A DNA stretch of 64,000 nucleotides from Oikopleura dioica (taxonomy: Eukaryota; Chordata; Appendicularia; Copelata; Oikopleuridae), in assembly GCA_907165135.1 (NCBI GenBank), contig OU015568.1:6394501-6458500 (forward strand), read 5' to 3'. The notes under the pieces are model-generated. The model saw nothing but the letters and a program-made list of their open reading frames with translations. It did no database searches and had not been told where the DNA came from. The position numbers were made by a program, and so were the translations under genes. Below, piece after piece: positions 35,663-48,100 of this stretch (within the stretch, counting starts at the first letter, position 1; each line of letters opens with the position of its first letter).

Positions 35663-37533
35663 ATGGCGGGTGCAGTGATAGAAAATGTATCTTCGAAAAA
35701 GCTCTGGATAGGCGGAGCGGTTATTTTCGGCTTTGCCGTACTTGGCTTTGTCCTGGGAGGGGTCTACATCACGAGCAGCCCTAATCGTGCGGATGAAAAT
35801 ATTGCTACAGAGGTAATCTTATTCTTATCATCAGAAGTTCATTATTATTAGTGCTGGGATGCATCCGGCGATTTTGAACAAGACATCGGCATCATGCCTT
35901 GGCACCCAGAAGATGCCGCAGTTTTACCTTCCCAACAATGCCGCGTGCTTACCGATGAAGATCGAGCAAAAGTCCCTAATTCTCAAAATGAAAAGATCGT
36001 CTTCTCACTTCACATTCCTGTCAATGGCGAGGTTCTGACCCGCTGGTTTAGCTACATGCTCGTTCTGGTGTATCCAGAACTCAAATCACTTGCGAAACCG
36101 AATGCGACCCAAATCTGGTTTGATGCTAAATGTGAGTATTCAGAAAAGATTAAAAATAAGAACGTAACGGCCGTTTAGTCTATCACCGAGACAATCCGAA
36201 TGAAAAATGGTCGCTCAGTCACAAAAAACATTTCTCAAGAAACTACAATTGCGAAGAAATGAAATTTCCTGGCGGCGTAGACTACGCTTGCCAACCGATG
36301 AATTTCGTCGAACTGGGCAGTGTTCCTCACAAATACTATCTCGTCAACTTCAAGCTTCGTAAATTCGACGCAGAGGGAAATCACATCAACGAAAAAATCG
36401 GCATCTTCAGCCATGTCAACATGCCAGTAATCTATCAAAGTCCTGAATTCACCAAGTTGTGGCTCAGTCTCCAAACCTGCGTTTTCTTCTCTCAGTGGTT
36501 CTTTCTCGTTTGGTTTGCCAATCGAATTTCGCAGCTGAGAAGGCCAAAGACGCTCATTGAAAAGTCAATTCTAGCGCTTGGAATTTCGATTCAAATTGGA
36601 AACTTTCCTGTTCAATGGCTGGCGCTTTTCATGGAAGCGCCTTGGATGCTGCTTCTTTCCGACATTCGACAGGGTCTGGCGTACATGACTCTCTTTGGCT
36701 TCTGGTTGATTTTCATGAGTGAGCATTTGCTCGACAAGCCACATCGGGACAATTTGAAGAACTACGCTCTCCAGCTCTGTTTTGTTCTCCTCTGCGGGCT
36801 TTCCATGTTCGTTCTTGATTGTGTCGAGCGAGGCTGGCAACTGAAAGATCCTTTCTGGTCGGTTTGGGACACTGTTCACGGGCGAAATGCAGCTCATGCC
36901 ATGCCCATTGTTGGAGGAATCTTCGGCGCGCTTTACTTGGTCAACTTGAGCGTGATCATCTTCAGAGTGAGCTACAACTTGTTCAAGCGGCAGCAACACT
37001 TTGTCGGAAAACTCCATGCTGAAGGACTGATCTTACGTTTCCAGGTAGAACGAGTCCTCTATGATTTCAAAATTTTGAATAAAATTTAGATCATCATTGG
37101 ATTCACTTTCTTCTGCGCGATTGCTTCTCTTATCGCCTTTTACTACAACGAAGCAACTGATACGCCTGTTATCATCAACAACCATCATATTCAAGTAAAT
37201 CTACAAATAGAAATCCATCTTCAAAGAGACCTTTCAGGTTCAATCAGCTATCTACACAGGTCTCTACGTTTTGTGGAATTTGTATGTCTTATCCGTGATG
37301 CTTCTTTACGGTAAATCCTCCTCTATAAAACAATCGATACCTTTTTTTCAGCTCCGAGCCACAAATTTGGCTCAAACGCGGATTTGTCCGAAATGGCGCC
37401 TTTGAATTCCGAGGTTTCTTCTGTTTCCGGATCTCGAGTTGACTCCCTCCAGTCAATTTCCCATCAAACTTCTACGCGCGACGATATGCACTTGCTAGCT
37501 ACGCTCACTGCTGATAAAACAACTGCTGACTAA
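35663..37533 (+). CDS. WLS: Wntless, Wnt sorting receptor
   Basis: Carries lipidated Wnt proteins from the Golgi to the cell surface. Six exons (35663-35812, 35852-36131, 36179-37044, 37090-37194, 37238-37310, 37352-37533) with introns of 39-47 nt give 551 residues. The N-terminus MAGAVIENVSSKKL is the family signature and leads into the first helix. The lumenal domain follows (ENxGVPHKYYLVNF-type segment GSVPHKYYLVNFKL). Then come the GPCR-like helices with LALGISIQIGNFPVQW, LLSDIRQGLAYM, VLDCVERGWQLKDPF and YTGLYVLWNLYVLSVMLLYAPSHK. The cytoplasmic tail is short and Ser/Thr-rich. ATGATTTAG lies three bases before the start, and DDX42 ends 126 bp upstream, so it may be a downstream operon gene. 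Confidence 0.97.
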
Positions 37534-37801
37534 CAAAGTTTATTGCAATTACAAGACTCAAAGTAACTTCTCGCTCAAAAAGCCTTTATGATGACATGTA
37601 TCGAATCGCAAAAGTACTTCACTCTCATTTATTCCTTTCCTTCCAGCATTCTTCCCGTACTTCAATACCTTATCCCTCTCTTTTTTTCTGTATCAATAAA
37701 TTCACTAATTCCAGAACATGAAAACATTCACGCCTCACAAAGAGTTGGTCAGAGCCTAGTTTAGTCTAAATATTTCTATTGATCTTGTTATTTTCAAGAA
37801 A

Positions 37802-38083
37802 ATGCCACGCATGAAAAAGCAGAAACGAAGTCATATACAGAATCTTCGACACGGAATAGAAATGAGGAAAAAATATCCTGAACGATATCAAATTGTGCAC
37901 TTCAAATGCAAAACCACAAATGAATCCTGTTTGCAAGTTTCTGTGAAAACATGGAACGATATTATCGGGAAGATTGTCGAAAATGGAACTGACTTCAACT
38001 TAACTGAAGTGAAATACTCACTTGCTTTCACAAAAAATGTTTTGCCAACCGAAAGCGTTCTGAAGCCACTTTCTCAAAAATGA
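37802..38083 (+). CDS. Small basic protein, unrecognised
   Basis: Single-exon frame of 93 codons beginning MPRMKKQKRSHIQNL. It is Lys/Arg-rich in the first 35 residues and contains a compact mixed segment (YQIVHFKCKTTNESC, VSVKTWNDIIGKIVENG). It has no signal peptide or membrane segment. The start lies three bases after TTTTCAAG, the same acceptor pattern as its neighbours, and RPAP1 begins 116 bp downstream, both of which favour a real gene. It could also be the last exon of something longer. Confidence 0.5.
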   Translation: MPRMKKQKRSHIQNLRHGIEMRKKYPERYQIVHFKCKTTNESCLQVSVKTWNDIIGKIVENGTDFNLTEVKYSLAFTKNVLPTESVLKPLSQK

Positions 38084-38199
38084 AAAAGCTCTGACAACTG
38101 CCGTTTTTGTTCGCATTCAAATCTATTCGTTTATTCTCACGCTTATTATAGTTTTTTATTCAACATTCGAACAATCTCAATATTTTTTTGCTTTTAAGA

Positions 38200-41100
38200 A
38201 TGCCTCGTCGTCCGACCGCTCTTGATGACGATGAGCAGCTTCTACGAGAACAAGAAGCATTCCTCCGGAAAAATGAGCCGTCCGCGAAAGTTGTTCGAAT
38301 GAAAAAAGAAAGCACCAATCTCGAGCAAAAAGAAGAAAGAATGGAGATCGATGAAGTCCAACAAGTCCTGTTTGAGATTCAAGAGAAAATGTCAATCGTC
38401 GAATCTGAAAAACCAGCTGGTCATCCCGACGGATTTCCGAAAGTCTTTTCTCTCGGAAACACTGATCAAATTGGCGGAAAGAAGAAGGGAAAGAGTCTCT
38501 TCAAGCAAAAAATGGAAGAGAGGAAGAAAAAACAAGGAAGAGTATCTGAAGCAAGGGCACCACCGAGACCGATTCCTGTCAGGTCACTCGTGGAGGATGA
38601 AAAAATTGGCCATGAAAATGCGGAGCGTCTTGCCAAGGTAAAGTTTCCTTTCCGAGTTAATAATCTATCCTTTTTCAGCTTTCTATGGAAGAGATCGAGG
38701 AAGAAAGAAAACAGCTGCTGGCAAAACTCGATCCATCAATGCTCGATTTCATCAGAAAGCGAAGATATCAAGGCAGAACTTTCGACAAAGAAGGAGCGAA
38801 GGTAAAACTTCTCGAGGAAACTACTTTTAAAACTGAGCATGGAACGGATGTGAAAGTACCACTGAGAGGTGTTGATCAAAAGTGGGTGAATTTTGGCCAT
38901 GTCGAGCCGGAGAAATTGGAATGGATGCAAGATATTGAGATCAAGGAGATCAAGGGCGATGTGAAAGTCAGAGTTGACTTCAATGGAGAGGTTGTCAATC
39001 CTATCAGGTAAAGGAACTGTATAAAGCTCCTGTAAAACTGTTTCCTAGCGAGATAAGCTGGCGAGAAGGCCTTCACCACCATGGTGACGAAGAGCAAGTG
39101 CCTGGTTATTCGATGCAAGAACTGCTAGGTTTGAGCAACTCACGGCTCTTGCAACAACGACAGATCGCTTACAAAGCGTTGGAGGGAGTAATTCGTAATG
39201 CACGGCTCCAAAAAGGCGACAGAACTCTCTTTGTCGCGCCCAAACTTCTCCTGCAAGCTGGATTGGTCGTTGTTGTTCGCAGAGAACTCGACAGTGAAGC
39301 CCTTCAGTCGCAAGAAATGGCCCTACGATTGCTGCACGCGCTGATTGGCCCTTTGGATAGATCAATCGAACACGTGACTGTCAAAGCTTCCTTTGGCGAG
39401 TACAAAGCATTCGACGAAACCGACCACGACTCACTCGGCGACGGACTTATCGAGCATTCGGCCAAGGACCTGATCAGCGCTCTACTAAATATGCAAATTC
39501 TAGCCCGCTTCAGATTCTTACTCCAAAATCCAGCATCGTCTGGTGATGTCAAACTTCTAGTCATTGAAATACTACAAGTTTTCGCCGGTCATTCCTTGAC
39601 AACAGCGAATAGAATTTTTGATGAAAACTTTCTCGTCGAAGCACTGCTCCCAGATATTGCTTTGATGGGAACTGAACAATCAGCGAAACGACTGCGAGTT
39701 TTTCTCCTGATGATGAGAAACGGAAAGAACTTGGCGAAGAAACTAGCGGACAACGAAAGCTTCATGGGCGTTCTTTATTCTTCTTTATTCGGTCCCTGTG
39801 ATTTCCGAAAAGTTGGAATCGAAATCGCTCGATGCTTTGTCCAGTTCAGAATAAATACCGACGTCTTTATGAAGATGATTCAAGACTTTAGCAAATCACT
39901 GGAGAAATACGAAAGCCTCGTCCAGGAAGTCTTCCTTTGCTCCGAAAGAACTATCGAACTGTATGAAAGATTTCGATCAATTGCCTGCTCGACTCATCCG
40001 CAACAAAAGTCGTATGTCCACTTTGCCACGACTTTGCTAAAACTATTTCGCGAAGGAAAAGAAAGTCACAAGTACTCGCCGGTTCCAATCGAGCTTTTAG
40101 AAGTCTCATATCATCCTGATTCCCTCGACTCGCTTTGGGAACAACTTGATAAGCTCAGAGCTCCGAATTCGAATGCAAGGCCTTTGCCAGCAGTCCCTCT
40201 TGGGTTGGACGTTTCTTTGATGGAAAATTGCAATGAAACAGCGAGCTACCTTGATTATTTATCCGCACTGATCAACGTTGATCGAATGAAAGCAATCGAA
40301 TCGATCAAGAACTCTCTGGTTCTGGACATTCTAGTCGACGTAATCGACGTTCTCAAATTGTCACACGAAACTGAGCTCTTGATCGTCTCTATTGTACGAC
40401 TCGGCTGTCAACTGAAAACGCTCATAATCGACAAATCATTGGAAAACTTCGTCGCGCGCTGGCATGCTTTGTCTTTTCGCGCATCTCTTCTCTTACCTGT
40501 TGTTTATTCTGAGCTTCAGCTCCAGTTCTACTCCAATTTCTTCGACGGTTCTCTCTTTTCATGTTCATCAAAAAATAACCCAGAGGGCTTTGAATCAACA
40601 TTAGAAAAGATTCTGCCCGAGCTGTCTTCTCTCAGAGGTCAATTTCTCGCAACAGTGCGACAGTTTCTCCCGCCAACAAGTTGGGAACGATCGCGTCAGT
40701 TTTTGACAAGAAGTGAGAAATGCGAAACTTTGATAATTGGCGGACCTGGGTTGACCCCTTCACTTCCGAGTGACATCGTTTTTATGAAATTGATCGAGCT
40801 TGGGACGGTCTTGAGCGCTGGAGACTCGAATGTTTCACTTGAAGATCACGCGGATTCATCAGGTGACCAGTCTTTCCTTCTTCATGACTTTAAAATTAAT
40901 TTAGAAGCGATCAAATCTCTCCGTCTCGCGCATTTTTGCACAACATTCAGGAAGAACTCCATCCCTGGTGTCCAAGGTTCTTCTCTATTTGTTCGACTTG
41001 CTTTGGTATTCCTCTGTCCTCCAGAAATCTCAATGAGTGGAACGATTCTTGACCTGATTCGGCCTCTTCTGAAGCTTTCAGTGCAAAAATCAACTCTTGT

Positions 41101-41757
41101 TCACAACTCGGTCATCCCCATCGCGGGTAAGAATAGCTTTTTTTACCAAAATTGAGTTTTCCTTTAGATTGTCCTTCCTTCACGGATTTTTACATTAAAC
41201 TTCTGGACGCATTCGAAGGGCATGGCTACTCAAACTCGCTCTTTGGATCGGTTCTGATGATTCCGTTGATTCACTCGACTGAATTGAGGCTCATTCTCTG
41301 GGGCGACAAGCAGCCAATCTTGCAGACGATTAGAAACGATTTCACGAACATTCTTCTTCCTTTTGAAGGTATGAATTAACGAATGAAAGCCCAGATAAAA
41401 GCCCAAAATTCAGAATACATTCGGATCCCAGAAACGAGCACCAGACTTGTCCAGCTCTACCTTGCTGCCATTGCTTCAAAAACAGTCACAGTGCATCGAA
41501 ACGTTGTACTCTACTGTTTCGCCGTGTACCAAATCAACCAGTTCTTGATGAACCTCCAAATTGACAGGAATCTGCGCGAATCTATCCTCCGCCTCGTCCT
41601 CAGCGCTGAGAAATCTCTGCAAAAAGACATTTTGTTCTTTTCAAAAATCAACAAGGAATTCCCTCACATCGACCACAAAGAAGACCTCGAGGAAGGACCG
41701 AAGAACTGGATTATTTCGACGATAAAGAAGAATCGACTCGAAAGCGAACTTTTTTGA
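38200..41757 (+). CDS. RPAP1: RNA polymerase II-associated protein 1
   Basis: Links RNA polymerase II to assembly and import factors. Five exons (38200-38637, 38679-39007, 39049-41126, 41168-41368, 41414-41757) with introns of 41-45 nt give 1,129 residues. The N-terminus has the RPAP1 conserved start (PTALDDDEQLLREQEAFLRK, then PSAKVV). The central C-domain follows (RYQGRTFDKEGA, WVNFGHVEPEKLEWM, then LHHHGDEEQVPGYSMQELL, the family HHGxExxxAGYTxxEL block). The rest is alpha-helical repeat without other motifs, as in the family. The start follows GCTTTTAAG by one base. Its stop is 78 bp from the stop of the convergent asparaginase gene. Confidence 0.93.
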
Positions 41758-41835
41758 TGTATTAATTTAATATTATAGTGATAATAATATGCGGACATGG
41801 AATTGCGTAGCTCAGCAGAAATAAAAGTTTTTCTG

Positions 41836-43887
41836 TCATGTTTCCGCGGGTGGGTCTTTCATCGACATGCCCCACTCAAGAAGCTCAATAATTTCTTCTT
41901 TGCCGCTCGCTTCCATCATCGGCGTTCGACCAAAGTTGTCTTTTCTCTCCGGGTCGCATCCTTGCGAGATCAGAAAGCGAACGATGTCTTCCATCCCTCT
42001 CGCGACAGCAATATGCAGGGCAGTTCTTCCATCATAATTCGCCGCGTCCAGGTCTGCTCCGCCAGCATGCCAGGCAGTTATTGCATCCAAATCGTTTCCA
42101 ACGACGTTCATCATCAACTCATTGCACGTCTGTTGCTGGGAGCACTTAAGAACGGCGCCAGCGTTGCGGAGCATTTCGATGATTTGAAAGTGCTTGTTTT
42201 TTATCGCTTCGTTCAGTGGAGTGGCACCAGTGTGATCTTTCTTGTGAACTGGGCAGCCGTCAAGAAGCATTTCTTCCACCAGCAAATCGTGTCCTAAAAT
42301 TCAATTGCTCCTCAATTTTCATTTCCTTCGTACCTGCTGCGGCAGCGATATGCAGAGGCGTACGGCCATCATAGTCCGTCATCGAGTAATCTCCACCATC
42401 CTCCTTCAGTTTTTTGATCGACTCAAAGTTGCCCTCCTTCGCGGCAGAGCAAAGCAAGCACGGAAATAAGGACGCTTTGATAAGTTGAATTTCTGCTTCG
42501 GTGGAAACTTTCATCGCGTCTGCGACAGATTGCAAAAAGGATGAATTCGAAAGGCTGAATTTGGCAATGTCGGCCTGTGTGAGCTCGCCGCGAATATTCG
42601 TCTCCAGAAGTTCTTTTCGCTGAGAAGCAGTTAGACCTTCCAAGCCAAGAACGTAGCTTAGTTTTGCCAAGGCAGCTAGAAATGGATAAAAACGATGATT
42701 TTTTTCAAGTCTTGTACCTTCAGGAGTCATGTCAGCTCCAAGAACACAGCCAGCTTGGGCAAAAGCAGCTCCAGCTGCATAAGCGCTAGAAACGATTCCA
42801 GTCTGGCACTGGGAAATAATGACGATGAAAACTCCCCTCGCGATTGCCACTTTGATCTCTTTTATGATATCCTCTCGATTGCTTGGCCCGTTTCCAGCGC
42901 TAGAATCGTTGAGTTGAAAGTGTATTCACAAAACTCACCCATATGATTGAAAAACGACCCCGCGAATCGGTGGCTGGAGAAAACTGCGCACTGTGGTGGC
43001 AGTTATCGATGGAAAGATCCTCAACAGCGCGACATTCGGATTCCACCCGTGCGAGATGGAAAATTTCGTGGGCTTCTGACTTCGCCAAATTAGATCCCAG
43101 TTGCAGTTGATCTCTGTCCCCATTTTTATCAGCGGCTCCATATTGTAGCTCGAGAAAGCGTGAAAATCTTGCGCGTCCGTTTTCATCACCCGATTTCCCC
43201 GAAACAGGCGGCGGTTGAAGTAGAGGCCGACTTCTGGAATGATCAGGGTTCCAGCGATGACAAGAGCTCCTTGGAGATTGTCGATTGCGTCCGTTCTCAT
43301 TTCTGCCATTGGTTTTTGCGCTCCTGTAACTACGACTGGCTTTCCTAGCTCTTCCATCATGAAACTGAGCGCTGAAGCTGTGTAGGACATCGTATCAGTT
43401 CCGTGGACAATGACGAATCCGTCGAACTGCTCGTAGACGGAGAAAATGTCCGCGGCAAGTTGCCTTTAAAAAATAATATTCTTGAATATCGAGGCTAGTA
43501 CCTGTATTCCAAGTAGCTCATGTTGGACGAATCAATCAGCGGGTCGTACTCGTAAATTGTATAAACCACTCGTTTAGTGTCTCCAATCTCATCCTTCATT
43601 TCTGGAAGCACAAAGGTATTCTTCCCCGCTCTCTCATTCAGATTCTCTTGGAAATATTTCTCATCGTGCAGTAGGTTGATCTCCGGTACTGCGGTTTCCA
43701 GGTATCCTTTCAGCGGCTCATACGCACCACTCTCATTCTTGACCATGCACAAGGTTCCTCCAGTGACTAGGACGAGTACAAAGCTCTCTCTGACATTCGT
43801 CTCGTCCAAATCGGACGGAGTTGGCGGCTTTGGCAAGTCTTGCGCATCCGGCCTAAACTTTTTCATTACAATCTTGGCAAGGTGCAT
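41836..43887 (-). CDS. ASPG: Asparaginase / lysophospholipase with ankyrin repeats
   Basis: Five exons (43887-43502, 43463-42939, 42899-42718, 42675-42334, 42293-41836) with introns of 38-42 nt give 630 residues. The N-terminal two thirds are a type-I-like L-asparaginase: the first catalytic threonine is in VTGGTLCMV and the second in VHGTDTMSYTASAL, followed by VVVTGAQKPMAEMRTDA. The C-terminal third has ankyrin repeats (DYDGRTPLHIAAAAGHDLL, TGATPLNEAIKNKHFQII, YDGRTALHIAVARGMEDI, NFGRTPMMEASG). This two-part layout is that of animal 60-kDa lysophospholipase/ASPG. All catalytic residues I can see are kept. Confidence 0.95.
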
Positions 43888-45177
43888 TTGAACGCGGTGC
43901 TAACGTTATTGAATTGCGCCTATTAATGTCGGTTTTCGCGGCTGTTATCGAAGGATTCCAACAACTTATCATCTATCTCTGACGTAAAAAGTGAGAATAT
44001 ATGCTGTGAGAAAAGGGGCAAGGGATGACAAATAGTGCATAAATAGCAACTTATTTCTGTCTACCAGAAAAATGTCTCTTGCTGTTTACCAGTGAGAGGG
44101 TGGGAACGACGAGCTATACGAAACTGTTGAAGCCTGACTACTAATTGAAATTGAATTCCGGGAATTCTCAATGCTCCCCCTTTGCATTTGGTTACGTAAT
44201 AAAACTAAAGCGTTCTATTATTTGTTGCAAAATAAACTTTTGGCACTAGAAACGCCGTGAACTTACATCCACCCTCTGAGCGTTTTGTAAGAGGGCCGTT
44301 CCAGTCTGTTCACGTATTTGAATGCCATTGACTTTGTGCTCATTGTTGGATTCTCAAAGAAGAGCTCTTATGTAACTTCTCTGTGTCTAAAAATGGGCTA
44401 AGACCTCAGCGATCAATTATCTGAGCCCCTGGGCCAATTCTGTTTCCCATAGAGTGGGGTGTGGCGCTCAAGGTTTTCGGGTACCGTAAACGATGGCTTT
44501 TTCGAGGCCTTCTACAAAGGGTCACGTGTGCGCGCCTCATTCGAATGAGCAGTCACCTGATCGATCCGCTTCGCACAAGGCGCGTTCTCCTTCTTGCTTC
44601 TAGCTCCATTTCTCAAAGAAAAAAGGGTTGATTGATTGAGTACGCTGAACTACTAGTGTGTTCTGAGATAATCACTTGTCGAGTTATTTGCCCTGAGCAA
44701 AACCGGATAAAGGTATGGGGCCATATTGAAAAGAAGGTTTCAAGAGACACTCAATCTGACTGACAGACTCTCCCTTACGTACCTTGACTGTAAATGTCTT
44801 CTCAAAGTATTATTGTTATTAATAAACAGCTGAAAGCGTTTCAATTTCGTCTCGCCTTCAGACTTTATTTCTCGAGGTTTTTGCTGGAAAAACATTTTAG
44901 TTATATAATTATACGGATTTGTCAACGCCCAGGTTCAATGAAAAACATTGATCTTGGGCCAAAAATAAAATGGGAGTTGCCAAAATAAAAGCAGATGTTT
45001 ATGAGTCCTAAATTTCAATGAAAATCTCTCCTGTTTACATTCTTTTGTACGTGTCGATTATCTTCCTCCGCAAAAAAAAAAAAGAATACGAAACGCTCAG
45101 TACAGTAAAATAAATGTATTTGTGAACAAAAATAATAAGATTTCAGTAATGGGAAAAGATCAATCGTTTAAAATGAC
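43888..45177. other. 1.3-kb intergenic stretch
   Basis: No supported gene. It contains the promoter of the asparaginase gene and the 3' flank of the giant EGF gene. T-rich and A-rich tracts lie near 45060-45080. No repeat of the hairpin family was found here. Confidence 0.45.
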
Positions 45178-48100
45178 TCATGAGAAAGTCGAAACGGAAG
45201 TTGTTGTTGAAAGAGAGTCTAAAAGTGTATTTTAGGGAGGGATCAAAAATTACGACTTACGTTGACAACAAAGCTTTGCATTCATGGCATCTGGCAAGAA
45301 GATATGTTCAGAGTGGTCTTCTTTCTGAGGAAAAATTAACTTCTGCTCAATAAGATTATACTTTTTTGAGACGTCTTCTCCACATTCGTTGGCGCTTGTC
45401 ATCCCAAATACAAAACCTGGGTTGCTGAATGTTTTAGAAAAATGATAAACAGGATCGTCTTGAATCGTAATCATTACGGATCGTACAGGAATCGTAATCG
45501 TTCAGTAATCGTAATCGTACTGGAATCGTAATCGTGCAGGAATCGTTCGTTTTTTTGTATGGGGGAAAAAGCTAGAGGAACTGATAAATTACCTGGACAT
45601 TCTTCCATGATGGCGATTGGTGAGAGATCTGGGCACTTGCACTCGTATCCTCCCTATTTGAACAAAATGATTGTTTGAAAAAATATTTCGTTTTTTTACC
45701 ATCTTGTTGAAGCAGAAAGCAGTTGGGTGACACATGTTGCTTCCATCGTCGCACTCGTCGATATCGAGACATCCTCGGATGCCCATACCATCTCCGCTGT
45801 AGCCTTCTGGGCAAGAGCAAGTGTAGTCGTTCTCGCCAAGTGGCATGCAAGTAGCCAGTGGATGGCATTTGGTTGGGCCGTTGCATCGCTCGTTGAAGAT
45901 GCAGTCGAAGGTTCCGAAGAGATTGTTGCAGAACTCGTTCTGGAAAGACTGGCAGTTGTGGGTTCCTTCCTTGCACTCGTCGATATCCTTACAGCCTCGG
46001 TTCTTGTTTCCTCGCTCATCTCGTGAGAGCTCACCGTTACCTTCCAAACCGGCTCGGCACTTGCACATGACGTCACCGGGCTGAGTTGGGTGGTTGTAGC
46101 AGTCGGCGTCGGGGTCGCACTCTCGCTGGGCCATGAAGCAAGCGGTTGGGGAAATGGTTGGTGGTGGCGGAGTGGTTGTCTCTGGGAAGCAGAAGAACTT
46201 GTCGTCGGGGCCAGTAGGCATTGGGTTGTCGATGCAGATCTCACCGTCGGCACAGTTGTCAAGCTCGTAGAAGCACTCGTCGATGTTGATGCAGCCCTTA
46301 GGAGCAGCGCTCTGGCCGGATCGGACATCTTCGTAGGATGGGATAGCGTTGACCAAAGTGTGGATCATTCCCATGCTTCGGGCACCATCACCGTTGTTAT
46401 CGAGCAAGTATTCGAGACCAGAAGCAACTCGTCGCTTTCGTCGCATACCATCACCGAAAGTGAACTGACCATCACCATAGAGACCGTCCTGACATTCGCA
46501 AGTGTAGCCAAGCTCGTTGTTTTCATCAGGAATGCAGGTGGCAAGAGGATGGCAGTTGTGTCGAGAGAAGTCGCAGACGCCGAGTGGATCTGGATCGCTA
46601 GTACAGTAGAAGCTACCTTCAGTGTTGATGCAGACGTCAACGACGCAGTTGTGGAGGCCGAGCTCGCACTCGTCAATGTCGACGCATCCTTCTGGAGATT
46701 CGTATGAACCCTGACCGTAAAGACCTCCAACAGCGGCAAGTCGATTACCCTTTCCATGGAAACCTTCGGCACAGAGACAGTGGTATCCATCTTCGGAGTA
46801 GTCAGCAACGCAAGTAGCATTGGCGTGGCAAAGGTTATCAGCCTGGCCGCACTTGTCGACGCAAGTGTAGCTACCATCAAGATCAGTACAATCTTCTTCA
46901 GCCATGCAGCCGTGGTCGCCAGTAATACATTCGTTGATGTTCTGGCATCGTGGTTGCCCGTAAAGAGAGTGGACGCATGAGGCGTAGCAGTGAGGATCTC
47001 GCTCGTGGAAGCACTTGAGCATGCAGATATCTTCGTAACCTTGCTCACATCCGCAGGCGAACTCTTTTCGCTCTGGCTGGATGATGGTGCAAACACCTCG
47101 CCATCCGCATGGTTGGTCAACGCAGATCTTGTTAGGATCGACTTCGTCTGTGCATTCAAATGAACCATGAGTATCGATGCAATAATCGTGAGCAGCAGTC
47201 AAAACACCATCGCAAGCAAGTGGGTTGATGCACTCGTCAATGTTGAGGCAATCAGTGGCGAGGCCAGGATTGTTCTCTTCAAATCCAGGTTCGCACTGGC
47301 AGAAAGCAATGTCCTTCTGGGTGGCATCAACGACACATTCACCTCGCTTGGCAACAGCGTCAGTAGCACCACAGTCCATGTTGTCACAAAGACCAAGTGG
47401 ATCATCCTCGGTGCTGCACTCAAAGCCAACAGTAGCGGCGAGATCAGTGACAACTGTGTTAACACACCAGCCACCAACTGTGCCACAGTTGTTAGTGGAA
47501 GCATCAGCACACTCGTCAACATCAACACATCCAGCAACACCATCAACAGTGCCTTCAGCCATGAGGCCTGCAGCGCCGCAGTCGCAGTAGTATTCGTCCT
47601 TGGCAGCACCTCGAATAAGGCAGCCGAAACCGTTGAGAGTACACCAGTTATCCGGAGCAGAGCAAAGACCGTGTGGATCAGCAGAGATGTTGCATTCGTA
47701 GCTACCTTCGTTATCCATGCAGATGCAATCACCAATGCTTCCAGTACAGTCGGTGGTTCCATCGTTGAATGAGTCACAGATGGTTATATCAGTACATTCA
47801 TCAACGTTGACGAACTTCCAGATGCCGTCATCAGCAAAAGTAGTTGTGTCTTGGACCCATCCGGGTTCAGCAGTGCAGACAACAACGTCTCGGTTCTCAA
47901 GAGAGACATCAGTAGAGCAAAGAGATTGTCCAACTGGGCATGGACCGTTAGCAGCGCACAACTGGAATGGATCAGCGTCATAAGAACATTCAAATCCAGA
48001 ACCTTCTCGGTTGACGCAAACTGGTTTGTAAACTGGTGGAACATCAGTAAGCGGATCGTATGGGTAGTCAATGCTATTAGTACAGTCATGGATGCCTTCC

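Noticed and set aside
45465-45555. Repeats with spacers that could suggest a CRISPR array
   Set aside because: Units are about 14 bp and contiguous, inside a eukaryotic intron; this is a microsatellite-like tandem repeat.
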